Positions 44,474 through 52,724 of a stretch of DNA of 64,000 nucleotides are shown here, piece after piece. The stretch covers positions 62,001-126,000 of the forward strand of contig CAYOCP010000004.1 of the NCBI GenBank assembly GCA_964402505.1, in the 5' to 3' direction. The notes under the pieces are model-generated. The model was not told where the DNA came from, made no database searches, and saw only the letters and a list, made by a program, of their open reading frames with translations. The position numbers and the translations under genes were made by a program. Every line of letters starts with the position of its first letter. The first letter of the stretch is position 1. Source of the stretch: SLRI01 sp964402505 (GTDB taxonomy: Bacteria > Pseudomonadota > Alphaproteobacteria > Geminicoccales > Geminicoccaceae).

Positions 44474-47400
44474 ATGACAGAAGGCAGCATCCGCAAAGCC
44501 CTCGCTTCCTACCGCCGCGAGCGCTCCAGGCTCGAGGCCCTGGGCTTCGAGCCCGAGGCCTTCGAGCGCGATTCCTGCGGTGTCGGCTGCGTCGTCGCCA
44601 TCGACGGCCGGCCGCGCCGCGAGGTGGTGGTGGCCGCCATCGACGCGCTCAAGGCCGTCTGGCACCGGGGCGCGGTCGACGCCGACGGCAAGACCGGCGA
44701 CGGGGCGGGCATCCACATCCAGATCCCGCAGGACTTCTACAAGAGCCAGATCAGGGGCATGCGCGACGCCGACCACCACGTCGCCGTCGGCATGGTGTTC
44801 CTGCCCCGCAACAACATCCAGCAGCAGGAGGCCTGCCGCACCATCGTCGAGAGCGAGGTGCTGCGCTTCGGCTACGTCATCCGCGGCTGGCGCCAGGTGC
44901 CGGTCGACGCCAGCGTGATCGGCGAGAAGGCGGCGGCCACCCGCCCCGAGATCGAGCAGATCATCATCGGCAACCCGATCGACGGCGACGGCCCCAACGA
45001 CAGCGAAGGCTTCGAGCGCGACCTCTACCTCATCCGCCGCCGCATCGAGCGGCAGGCGCTGGCCGAGAGCCTCACCGATTTCTACATCTGCTCGCTGAGC
45101 TGCCGCTCGATCATCTACAAGGGCCTCTTCCTCGCCGAGCAGCTCGCCGTCTTCTATCCGGACCTGCAGGACGAGCGCTTCGCCTCCTCCTTCGCCGTCT
45201 TCCACCAGCGCTACTCGACCAACACCTGGCCCTCCTGGAAGCTGGCGCAGCCCTTCCGCGCGCTCGCCCACAATGGCGAGATCAACACGCTGCGCGGCAA
45301 CGTCAACTGGATGAGGAGCCACGAGACGCGGATGGTCGCCGACATCTTCGGCGAGCACAACGAGGATCTGAAGCCGGTGATCCAGGCCGGCAGCTCCGAC
45401 AGCGCCGCCCTCGACGCCGTGGCCGAGGCCCTGGTTCGCGCCGGCCGCTCGCTGCCGCTGGTCAAGACGCTGCTCGTGCCGCCGGCCTGGTCGAACAAGA
45501 TGGCCATGCCCGAGCCGCACAAGGACCTCTTCAGCTACTGCAACTGCGTCATGGAGCCCTGGGACGGCCCGGCGGCCCTGGTCGCCACCGACAGCCGCTG
45601 GGTGATCGCCGGCATGGACCGGAACGGCCTTCGGCCGCTCCGCTACAGCCGGACCAGCGACGGCCTTCTCGTCGTCGGCTCCGAGACCGGCATGGTGCCC
45701 TTGAAGGAGGTCGACATCGTCGAGAAGGGCCGGGTCGGACCCGGCGAGATGATCGGCGTCGACCTCGTCAGCGGCACGTTCTACCGCGACCCCGCGCTCA
45801 AGGACCACCTCGCGGCGCACCGGCCCTACGGCAAGTGGGTCGAGAACATCCGCCACCTCGAGGATCTGGTGGCGGCGCGGCCGCCGGCGCCGGTGCAGTA
45901 CGAGCGCGCCGACCTCAGGCGCCGCCAGGCCCTCTTCGGGCTCACCATCGAGGACATGGAGCTGATCCTCTCGCCCATGGTGCTCGACGCCAAGGAGGCG
46001 GTGGGCTCGATGGGCGACGACACGCCTCTGGCCGTCCTCTCCAAGCGCTATCGCGGCCTGCACCACTTCTTTCGCCAGCAGTTCAGCCAGGTGACCAACC
46101 CGCCGATCGATCCCTTGCGCGAATGGCGGGTGATGAGCCTCAAGACCCGCTTCGGCAATCTCGGCAACATCTTCGACGAGGACCCGAGCCAGACGCGGAT
46201 CCTGCAGCTCGAGACCCCGGTGCTGACGACCGACGACTTCCACGCCCTCGAGGCCGACTTCGGCGCCAACGGCAAGACCATCGACTGCACCTTCAAGGTC
46301 AAGGGCGAGCGGCTGCGCGCCGGCCTCGAGCGCATCCGCCGCGAGGCCGAGGAGGCCGTGCGCGGCGGCTGCGAGCAGCTCATCCTGACCGACGAGGCGG
46401 TGGGGCCGGAAAGGGCGCCCTTGCCGATGATCCTCGCCACCAGCGCCGTCCACAGCCACCTCGTCCGCCAGGGGCTGCGGGCCTTCAGCTCGATCACCGT
46501 GCGCGCCGGCGAGTGCCTCGACGTCCACTACTTCGCCGTCCTGATCGGCGTCGGCGCCACCACCGTCAACGCCTATCTCGCCGAGGCGGCGATCGCCGAT
46601 CGCCACGCCCGCGGCCTCTTCCCCGGCCTCACCCTCGCCGAGTGCCTCGCCCGCTACAAGGAGGCGGTCAACCAGGGCCTCCTCAAGATCATGTCCAAGA
46701 TGGGCATCTCCATCGTCAGCTCCTATCGCGGCGGCTGCAACTTCGAGGCCGTGGGCCTCTCGCGCTCGCTCGCCCGCGAGTACTTTCCCGGCCTCATCAC
46801 CCGCATCTCCGGCATCGGCCTCACCGGCATCAAGAACAAGCTGCGCCTGCAGCACGAGCGCGCGTTCGCCGAAGCCCTGCCGGCGCTCGCCGTGGGCGGC
46901 TTCTACCGCTACCGGCGCAGCGGCGAGCGGCACGCCTACGAGGCGCGGATGGTGCACCAGCTCCAGCACGCGGTGGCCACCGACTCCTACGTCGCCTACC
47001 AGCGCTTCAGCGACATGGTGCAGGCCGGCGACCCGGTCTCGATCCGCGACCTGCTCGACTTCCGCCGGGGCCGCACGCCCGTGCCGCTCGACGAGGTCGA
47101 GAGCATCACCGAGATCAGAAAGCGCTTCGTCACGCCCGGCATGTCGCTGGGGGCCCTCGGCCCCGAGGCGCACGAGACGCTCACCATCGCCATGAACCGC
47201 ATCGGTGCGAAGTCCGATTCCGGCGAGGGCGGGGAAGGGGTCGAGCGCTACGCCCCCAGGGCCAACGGCGACAACGCCAACTCGCCGATCAAGCAGGTCG
47301 CCTCCGGCCGCTTCGGCGTCACCGCCGAGTACCTGAACGCCGCCCGCGAGCTCGAGATCAAGGTGGCGCAGGGGGCCAAGCCCGGCGAGGGCGGCCAGCT

Positions 47401-49015
47401 CCCGGGCTTCAAGGTGACGGTCGAGATCGCACGGCTGCGCCACGCCACGCCGGGCGTCACCCTGATCAGCCCGCCGCCGCACCACGACATCTACTCGATC
47501 GAGGATCTGGCCCAGCTCATCTACGACCTGAAGCAGATCAACCCCGACGCCAAGGTCTGCGTGAAGCTGGTCTCGGAGGCCGGCATCGGCACCATCGCCG
47601 CCGGCGTCGCCAAGGCCAAGGCGGACGTCATCCTGATCTCCGGCCATGTGGGCGGCACCGGCGCCAGCCCGCAGACCTCGATCAAGTATGCCGGCAGCCC
47701 CTGGGAGATGGGGCTCAGCGAAACCAACCAGCTCCTCACCCTCAACCGTCTGCGCCACCGCGTCACGCTGAGGACCGACGGCGGGCTCAAGACCGGCCGC
47801 GACATCGTCATCGCCGCCATGCTGGGTGCCGAGGAGTTCGGCATCGGCACGCTCTCGCTCGTCGCCATGGGCTGCATCATGGTCCGCCAGTGCCATTCCA
47901 ACACCTGCCCGGTCGGCGTCTGCACCCAAAACGAGGATCTGCGCGCCAGGTTCACCGGCACCCCCGAGAAGGTCGTGAACCTCATGAGCTTCATCGCCGA
48001 GGAGGTGCGCGAGATCCTGGCGTCGCTGGGCCTGCGCTCGCTCGACGAGGCGGTCGGCCGCAGCGATCTCCTGAAGCAGGTGAGCCGCGGCAGCGAGGAT
48101 CTGGACGATCTCGACCTCAACCCCATCCTCGCCCAGGTCGATCCGGGCGGCCTGCCGCGCCACTGCACGGTCGAGGGCCGGAACGAGGTGCCGGACAGCC
48201 TCGACGCGCAGATGCTGAAGGACGCCCGCCCCCTCCTCGAGGACGGCGAGAAGATGCAGCTCCAGTACAACGTGCGCAACGTCCAGCGGGCGGTCGGGAC
48301 CCGGCTCTCGGCGCACATCACCCGCCGCTACGGCATGAAGGGGCTGCAGCCCGGCCATCTCACCGTGCGCCTGCGGGGCTCGGCCGGCCAGTCGCTGGGT
48401 GCCTGGGCGGTGCAGGGCCTGAAGCTCGAGGTCTTCGGCGACGCCAACGACTATGTCGGCAAGGGCCTCTCGGGCGGCACCATCGTCGTTCGCCCCACCG
48501 TCTCGAGCCCGCTCGTCGCCGACCGGAACTTCATCATCGGCAATACCTGCCTCTACGGCGCCATCGACGGCAGGCTGTTCGCCGCCGGCCGCGCCGGCGA
48601 GCGCTTCGCCGTCCGCAACTCGGGCGCCGTGACGGTGGTCGAGGGCTGCGGCGACAACGGCTGCGAGTACATGACGGGCGGCGTGGCGGTGATCCTGGGG
48701 ACCGTCGGCGACAACTTCGCCGCCGGCATGTCGGGCGGCATGGCCTATGTCTGGGATGCGGCGGGCCTGCTCGAAGGCCACCTCAACCCCGACATGGTGA
48801 TCATGCAGCCGGTCCTCGTCGACCACTACGCCGAGGAGCTCAAGACCCTCCTGGTCGAGCACGTCTGGCACACGCAGAGCACGCTCGCCGAGCGCATCCT
48901 GCACGATTTCGACATCGAGCTGCCGCGCTTTCGCCAGATCGTGCCGAAGGAGATCCTGGACAAGCTGCCCGTGCCGGTGCAGCCCGAGACGGACGCCGAG
49001 GCCCTGCTCGCATGA
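44474..49015 (+). CDS. gltB: Glutamate synthase large (alpha) subunit
   Basis: Transfers the glutamine amide nitrogen to 2-oxoglutarate. 1513 residues: a propeptide of 34 residues before catalytic Cys35 (RDSCGVG), the class II amidotransferase domain, a central domain, the FMN synthase domain with GEGGEGVERY and 3Fe-4S ligands Cys1134, Cys1140 and Cys1145, and the GXGXG beta-helix C-terminus (KGLSGGTIVVRP). All catalytic features are intact. The stop codon overlaps the ATG of the following lipoprotein gene. Confidence 0.98.
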   Translation: MTEGSIRKALASYRRERSRLEALGFEPEAFERDSCGVGCVVAIDGRPRREVVVAAIDALKAVWHRGAVDADGKTGDGAGIHIQIPQDFYKSQIRGMRDADHHVAVGMVFLPRNNIQQQEACRTIVESEVLRFGYVIRGWRQVPVDASVIGEKAAATRPEIEQIIIGNPIDGDGPNDSEGFERDLYLIRRRIERQALAESLTDFYICSLSCRSIIYKGLFLAEQLAVFYPDLQDERFASSFAVFHQRYSTNTWPSWKLAQPFRALAHNGEINTLRGNVNWMRSHETRMVADIFGEHNEDLKPVIQAGSSDSAALDAVAEALVRAGRSLPLVKTLLVPPAWSNKMAMPEPHKDLFSYCNCVMEPWDGPAALVATDSRWVIAGMDRNGLRPLRYSRTSDGLLVVGSETGMVPLKEVDIVEKGRVGPGEMIGVDLVSGTFYRDPALKDHLAAHRPYGKWVENIRHLEDLVAARPPAPVQYERADLRRRQALFGLTIEDMELILSPMVLDAKEAVGSMGDDTPLAVLSKRYRGLHHFFRQQFSQVTNPPIDPLREWRVMSLKTRFGNLGNIFDEDPSQTRILQLETPVLTTDDFHALEADFGANGKTIDCTFKVKGERLRAGLERIRREAEEAVRGGCEQLILTDEAVGPERAPLPMILATSAVHSHLVRQGLRAFSSITVRAGECLDVHYFAVLIGVGATTVNAYLAEAAIADRHARGLFPGLTLAECLARYKEAVNQGLLKIMSKMGISIVSSYRGGCNFEAVGLSRSLAREYFPGLITRISGIGLTGIKNKLRLQHERAFAEALPALAVGGFYRYRRSGERHAYEARMVHQLQHAVATDSYVAYQRFSDMVQAGDPVSIRDLLDFRRGRTPVPLDEVESITEIRKRFVTPGMSLGALGPEAHETLTIAMNRIGAKSDSGEGGEGVERYAPRANGDNANSPIKQVASGRFGVTAEYLNAARELEIKVAQGAKPGEGGQLPGFKVTVEIARLRHATPGVTLISPPPHHDIYSIEDLAQLIYDLKQINPDAKVCVKLVSEAGIGTIAAGVAKAKADVILISGHVGGTGASPQTSIKYAGSPWEMGLSETNQLLTLNRLRHRVTLRTDGGLKTGRDIVIAAMLGAEEFGIGTLSLVAMGCIMVRQCHSNTCPVGVCTQNEDLRARFTGTPEKVVNLMSFIAEEVREILASLGLRSLDEAVGRSDLLKQVSRGSEDLDDLDLNPILAQVDPGGLPRHCTVEGRNEVPDSLDAQMLKDARPLLEDGEKMQLQYNVRNVQRAVGTRLSAHITRRYGMKGLQPGHLTVRLRGSAGQSLGAWAVQGLKLEVFGDANDYVGKGLSGGTIVVRPTVSSPLVADRNFIIGNTCLYGAIDGRLFAAGRAGERFAVRNSGAVTVVEGCGDNGCEYMTGGVAVILGTVGDNFAAGMSGGMAYVWDAAGLLEGHLNPDMVIMQPVLVDHYAEELKTLLVEHVWHTQSTLAERILHDFDIELPRFRQIVPKEILDKLPVPVQPETDAEALLA

Positions 49016-50331
49016 GGCGACTGCCCCCGGTGAAGGGGGCAATCGTGGCCTTCCTGGTCCCGGCCCTCGTCGGCTGCTCCGACCCTGGCGCCATCCCGAC
49101 CCGGACCGAGATCGAGACGCTGGCCGAGGCCGTCCTGGAGGAGCCGCTGCCGGCGCCGCTCGAGGGCGAGGTCGCTCTCGTCGAGGCCGCGGCCGAGCCG
49201 GCCCTCCGCCGAGGCAATCTGGCGGGGCTGGAGGCCCTGCCGGCCTGGAGCGGCCTCGCCATCGTGCTCGGCTCCGGCCGCCATCGGCTCGAGGCGCTGC
49301 CCGCCCTGGTCGACCGCCCGGACCTCCTCGCCTGCGACGGCGGGCGCTGCCGGCTCGCCGCCCCGCTCGTGGTCGCCGCCGACGCCGCCCTCGTCGTCGA
49401 CGGCCTCGAGCTCCGCCTCGTGCAGGAGGCGGGTGCCCTCGTCACCGCCCTTGGCGGGCTCTACATCGGCGATTCGACCCTGCTCGGCTGGAGCGAGGCG
49501 GAAGACGGACCGGCCCGAACCGACGCCGGGGGCCAGCGCTTTCGCCCGTTTCTCACCGGGCTCGAGGACAATCGCACCCTCGTCCGCCGCAGCCGCCTCG
49601 CCCATCTGGGCTACCAGGGCACCTCCACCTTCGGCCTCGCCTTCACCCATGGCGGCCGTGACCCGGCGCTCGGCGGCCCCAGGGTCAGCGTCGTCGAGAA
49701 CAGGATCGAGGACCTCTATTTCGGCTTCTTCAGCTTCGGCGCCGCGGGCGTCGAGGTGATCGGCAACATGATCGACGGGAGCCATGTCTACGGCATCGAC
49801 CCGCACGACGCGACGAGCAACCTCCTGATCGCCCTCAACACCGTGACCGGCACGCGGCGGAGCCACGGCATCATCCTCAGCCGCGAGATCCACGATGCGG
49901 CCGTGGTCCTGAACGAAAGCCGGGACAATGCCGGTGCCGGCCTCTTCGTCGACAAGGGCAGCTTCGACGTGACCTTCGCCAGGAACCGCTCCGTCGCCAA
50001 CGGCAAGGACGGCATGGTGGTCTACGAGAGCCGCGACGTCAGGATCATCGAGAACGAGCTCCTCGGCAACGGCCGCGCCGGCGTTCGCGTGCGCGCCTCG
50101 GCCGATATCCTGATCCGCGGCAACGCCATCCGGCACAATGCCGGACCCGGGATCTTCGTCTACGACTGGAGCCATGCGGCACGCGAGCCGGACGCCGAGG
50201 ACCAGACGCACCTCCTGCCCACGAGCGTGACGCTCGCCGGCAACGACCTCTGGGGCAATGCGGGCGGCGACTGCAGCATCAAGGGCGAGGTCGAGCTGCG
50301 CGGCCCGACCGACGGCCCGGGCGACTGCTGA
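49012..50331 (+). CDS. Predicted lipoprotein with AlgG-like parallel beta-helix (mannuronan C5-epimerase family)
   Basis: A 439-residue protein starting with a lipoprotein signal (lipobox LVGC, Cys22). Residues ~200-420 form a right-handed parallel beta-helix of repeated N-x-I/V-x-x-N turns with the motif YGIDPHD (Asp263-Pro-His-Asp266) and the downstream HGIILSREI. In alginate C5-epimerases (AlgG, AlgE) the DPHD motif carries catalytic residues, so epimerase or lyase activity on a uronate polymer is plausible. The first ~190 residues are unlike AlgG. Its ATG overlaps the gltB stop, so it is coupled to gltDB. No other alginate gene is nearby and the substrate is unknown. Confidence 0.78.
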   Translation: MRRLPPVKGAIVAFLVPALVGCSDPGAIPTRTEIETLAEAVLEEPLPAPLEGEVALVEAAAEPALRRGNLAGLEALPAWSGLAIVLGSGRHRLEALPALVDRPDLLACDGGRCRLAAPLVVAADAALVVDGLELRLVQEAGALVTALGGLYIGDSTLLGWSEAEDGPARTDAGGQRFRPFLTGLEDNRTLVRRSRLAHLGYQGTSTFGLAFTHGGRDPALGGPRVSVVENRIEDLYFGFFSFGAAGVEVIGNMIDGSHVYGIDPHDATSNLLIALNTVTGTRRSHGIILSREIHDAAVVLNESRDNAGAGLFVDKGSFDVTFARNRSVANGKDGMVVYESRDVRIIENELLGNGRAGVRVRASADILIRGNAIRHNAGPGIFVYDWSHAAREPDAEDQTHLLPTSVTLAGNDLWGNAGGDCSIKGEVELRGPTDGPGDC

Positions 50332-50362
50332 CCGGCCGCATCCGGGCTCAGGGAGCGGCCGG
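50332..50362. terminator. Bidirectional hairpin between converging genes
   Basis: CCGGCCGC (50332-50339) and GCGGCCGG (50355-50362) pair perfectly over 8 bp around a 15-base loop. It begins on the base after the beta-helix gene's stop, and the loop contains the stop codon of the opposing cytochrome gene. Good candidate for a shared terminator, although without a T-run. Confidence 0.55.
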
Positions 50363-50818
50363 ACGATCGGCGCGGCTCATCTGCTCCTGCGCCGCGCGCT
50401 CGCGCTCGGGCCACCTGCTCTTGATGAAGGCGAGGACGGCCTCGATCTCGTCATCGCTCATCACGTCGCCGAAGCCCGGCATGTCGCTTTCGTAGCCGCC
50501 ACCCGCGACCGCCGCCGGACCCGCCTTCACGATCCTGAAAAGGACGGAGTCCGTGTGGTGCCAGGTGTGGCCGGAGGCATCGTGCGGCGGTGCGGGCAGC
50601 CGGCCGGACGGCAGCCGGCGCCGCCAGCCCGGCTGGCCCTGGAGCTCGGCGCCGTGGCAGGAGGCACAGTGCTCCGCGTAGAGTGCAGCGCCCCGGCCGG
50701 CATTCTCCGCCAGGCCGCCGTTCGCCGGACCCGGTCCGCCGTGGTCGCGCCAGACGACGATGACGCCGAGGGCGGTGGCGATGGCCACCGCCCCGGCAAC
50801 GAGAATGCGCCGCCTCAT
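50348..50818 (-). CDS. Membrane-anchored class I cytochrome c
   Basis: A 156-residue c-type cytochrome with an uncleaved N-terminal anchor (about residues 5-23), heme-attachment motif CASCH (51-55) and the sixth-ligand region SDMPGFG, then the C-terminal helix DDEIEAVLAFIKSRWP. Such single-heme proteins are often found beside copper-handling genes and heme-copper oxidases. Its ATG overlaps the stop of the DUF411 gene, so the two are coupled. Electron partner unknown. Confidence 0.9.
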   Translation of the reverse strand: MRRRILVAGAVAIATALGVIVVWRDHGGPGPANGGLAENAGRGAALYAEHCASCHGAELQGQPGWRRRLPSGRLPAPPHDASGHTWHHTDSVLFRIVKAGPAAVAGGGYESDMPGFGDVMSDDEIEAVLAFIKSRWPERERAAQEQMSRADRPAAP

Positions 50819-51255
50819 TCGGCGGCGTAGAGCCCGGGCTCGCCGGCGCCGATCGCGAGGACGCGGAAGGGCTCGATCTTCTCGCCCATCATGCCGGGCG
50901 AGCCCGCCGGCATGCCGGGCAGGGTGATGCCGCGTATCGCCGGCCGCTCGTCGAGCATCTTCAGGATCACCCCGACCGGCACGTGGCCGCTGACGAAGTA
51001 GCCGTCGATGCTGGCGAGGTGACAGCCCTGGAGATCGTCCGGGATGCCGGCGAGCCGGCTCAGCCCGACGATGTCGTCGATCGGCCTGACCGATACGCCG
51101 AAGCCGTTGGCCGCCAGATAATCGCCGTAGTCGCTGCAGCAGCCGCAGCTCGGGCTCTTGAAGAGCTCGACATCAGGGCCGGGCATCTCGGCCTCGGCGG
51201 TCGCGGTGACTCCGGCAGCCGAGCCGAGCATGGCCGCAATGAGGATGGCGCGCAT
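50815..51255 (-). CDS. DUF411 family periplasmic metal-binding protein
   Basis: A 146-residue exported protein: signal peptide to about residue 22, then the DUF411 core with the CGCC motif (Cys37, Cys39, Cys40) in a thioredoxin-like setting, and conserved GCHLA...GYFVSGHVP and GITLPGMPAGSPGM. DUF411 genes cluster with copper resistance genes, and copper binding is the usual proposal. The ATG at 51255 opens directly onto the signal peptide. It sits between a Cys-rich small protein and a cytochrome c. Confidence 0.9.
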   Translation of the reverse strand: MRAILIAAMLGSAAGVTATAEAEMPGPDVELFKSPSCGCCSDYGDYLAANGFGVSVRPIDDIVGLSRLAGIPDDLQGCHLASIDGYFVSGHVPVGVILKMLDERPAIRGITLPGMPAGSPGMMGEKIEPFRVLAIGAGEPGLYAAE

Positions 51256-51322
51256 GGGGATCTTTCCGTTCGATGAGAGCCGCCGATCGCGAGGACCGGC
51301 CAAGGCACGGGCAGTCGCCCGT

Positions 51323-51676
51323 TCAGATCGCAAAGCTGATCGCGAGCGGACTGTTCGGCGGTTGCAGCTCGGGCGGTCCGAGCCGGCCCGTCGGCATGAC
51401 CCCGGGCGATGGTCTCGGCAGGCGTGCGGCAGCGGCCCGAAGCGGGGCGATGGGGGCGAAGGCGAGAGGGGATGCCGCACAGAGATCGCCGCAGGCGATC
51501 GTCGCGCCCTCCGGCATCGTGCAGGCGGCGCAGCCCTCGTTCATGGGACCGGCGACGTGATCGCCCGCGAGGCCCGCCAGATGGACGGCCCGAGGCCCCG
51601 TGGGGGCGCCGGTCAGGGTGCCCCAGACGAGGAGGCAGGCCATCGCGACAGAGAGACGTCGAACGAACGCGCTCAT
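51323..51676 (-). CDS. Small secreted Cys-rich protein, possible metal binding
   Basis: A 117-residue protein with a signal-peptide-like N-terminus (basic residues, then hydrophobic about 8-24) and four Cys in CAAC (49-52) and CGDLC (62-66), with nearby Met and His residues. The rest is Pro/Ala-rich. I do not recognise the family; small proteins of this kind occur next to copper genes. It opens a three-gene run with the DUF411 protein and cytochrome c, and a 17-bp palindrome lies 16 bases upstream of its ATG. Confidence 0.65.
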   Translation of the reverse strand: MSAFVRRLSVAMACLLVWGTLTGAPTGPRAVHLAGLAGDHVAGPMNEGCAACTMPEGATIACGDLCAASPLAFAPIAPLRAAAARLPRPSPGVMPTGRLGPPELQPPNSPLAISFAI

Positions 51677-51691
51677 GACGGCGAGACTTGT

Positions 51692-51708
51692 CGAGCGATG
51701 ATCGCTCG
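51692..51708. promoter_or_regulatory. 17-bp palindrome upstream of the putative copper operon
   Basis: CGAGCGA-TGA-TCGCTCG, perfect 7-bp arms, lying 16-32 bases upstream of the Cys-rich protein ATG in the 70-base gap after the YcjF-like gene. Size and location fit an operator; it could also act as a terminator hairpin for the upstream genes. Confidence 0.5.
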
Positions 51709-51746
51709 TCGATGTGTCGCGCCGACGCAGCCCGCCGTCAACCGCT

Positions 51747-52724
51747 TCACTCCGGGCGCACCGGCTCGGGCTTCACCTTGCCGGTGGTATCGAAGATCGC
51801 GGCCCGCACGTGGCTGAGGCGCGGCTGCGGCTCGGCGATGAAGGGCAGGGGCCGGGTCAGCCGGATCGCCTCGAGCCCCAGCCGCCCGGCGAGCAGCGCA
51901 TTGCCCGCTCCCTGGCCGGCCCGCGCCGAGAGCAGGGCGGCGAGGGAGGCGCCCACATGCTCGATCGCGGCGTGGCTCACCACGTCGGCGAGGCCGGCGA
52001 TGGCGGCGTTCCTGATGCAGCGGCGCAGCATGCCGAAGGCCGCCGCCGGGCCGAGGGCGAGGCCGTAGGCGCGGGCGATGCCGCGGATCATCATGATGGT
52101 CCGCCAGAGCACGAGCACCCCGTCCATGAGGCCGAGCGGGCTGAGTGCGGTGAGCAGGCCGATATCGCGGCTCGCCTCCAGCACCAGCCGATAGGCGCGC
52201 TTGTCCCGGGGGCCCAGCACCCGCCGCTCGTAGAGGCTCAGGATCTCGGCATCGGCGAGCCCGCGCTCGGCGGCGGCCCGGATCTCCGCCTTGTGATGCT
52301 CGCCGAGCTGCCGGTCCAGATCCTCGATGAACCCGACCGCCTCGCCGTGCAGCTCCGAGGCGGTGAGCCTAAGCCCGGTGAGCCGGAGCCGCTCCGCCCG
52401 ACGCACCCGACGGAGATCGAACACCTCCTTCCAGAGCGTGCCGAGGCCGGTGAGCACGACGACGGCGAGGAGCACCGCAAAGGGCCAACCCAGAAAGGGC
52501 GTCGTCCGGATCAGGCCCATGACGTGGACGATCGCCTGGATCAGCACGAGGCCGATGATCGAGCCCAGAAGCAGCACGCCCGGCCGGCGCCAGAAGGGGC
52601 GGGGCGGCGGCGGCGGCGGCAGCACCGGCTCGGCCGGCACCTCCGGCGTCTCCTCGACCGCCTCGAACCGCCCGGTCCGGGGATCGAGCTCGAAGGGCCA
52701 GATGGGTGGCGGCATGCCCTTCAT
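51747..52724 (-). CDS. YcjF/DUF697 family membrane protein
   Basis: A 325-residue inner-membrane protein: Pro-rich N-terminus (a run of Pro at about 34-42), two transmembrane helices (about 50-70 and 78-97), then a long cytoplasmic part with the DUF697 domain (TALSPLGLMDGVLVLWRTIMMIRGIA). In enterobacteria ycjF follows ycjX in a stress-induced pair, and the same pairing is seen here: its ATG overlaps the ycjX stop by four bases. Molecular role unknown. Confidence 0.88.
   Translation of the reverse strand: MKGMPPPIWPFELDPRTGRFEAVEETPEVPAEPVLPPPPPPRPFWRRPGVLLLGSIIGLVLIQAIVHVMGLIRTTPFLGWPFAVLLAVVVLTGLGTLWKEVFDLRRVRRAERLRLTGLRLTASELHGEAVGFIEDLDRQLGEHHKAEIRAAAERGLADAEILSLYERRVLGPRDKRAYRLVLEASRDIGLLTALSPLGLMDGVLVLWRTIMMIRGIARAYGLALGPAAAFGMLRRCIRNAAIAGLADVVSHAAIEHVGASLAALLSARAGQGAGNALLAGRLGLEAIRLTRPLPFIAEPQPRLSHVRAAIFDTTGKVKPEPVRPE

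Noticed and set aside
44399..49042. Very long minus-strand ORF (1547 codons) opposite gltB
   Set aside because: It is an antisense shadow caused by the high GC content; gltB on the plus strand has all catalytic motifs and the antisense product resembles no protein.
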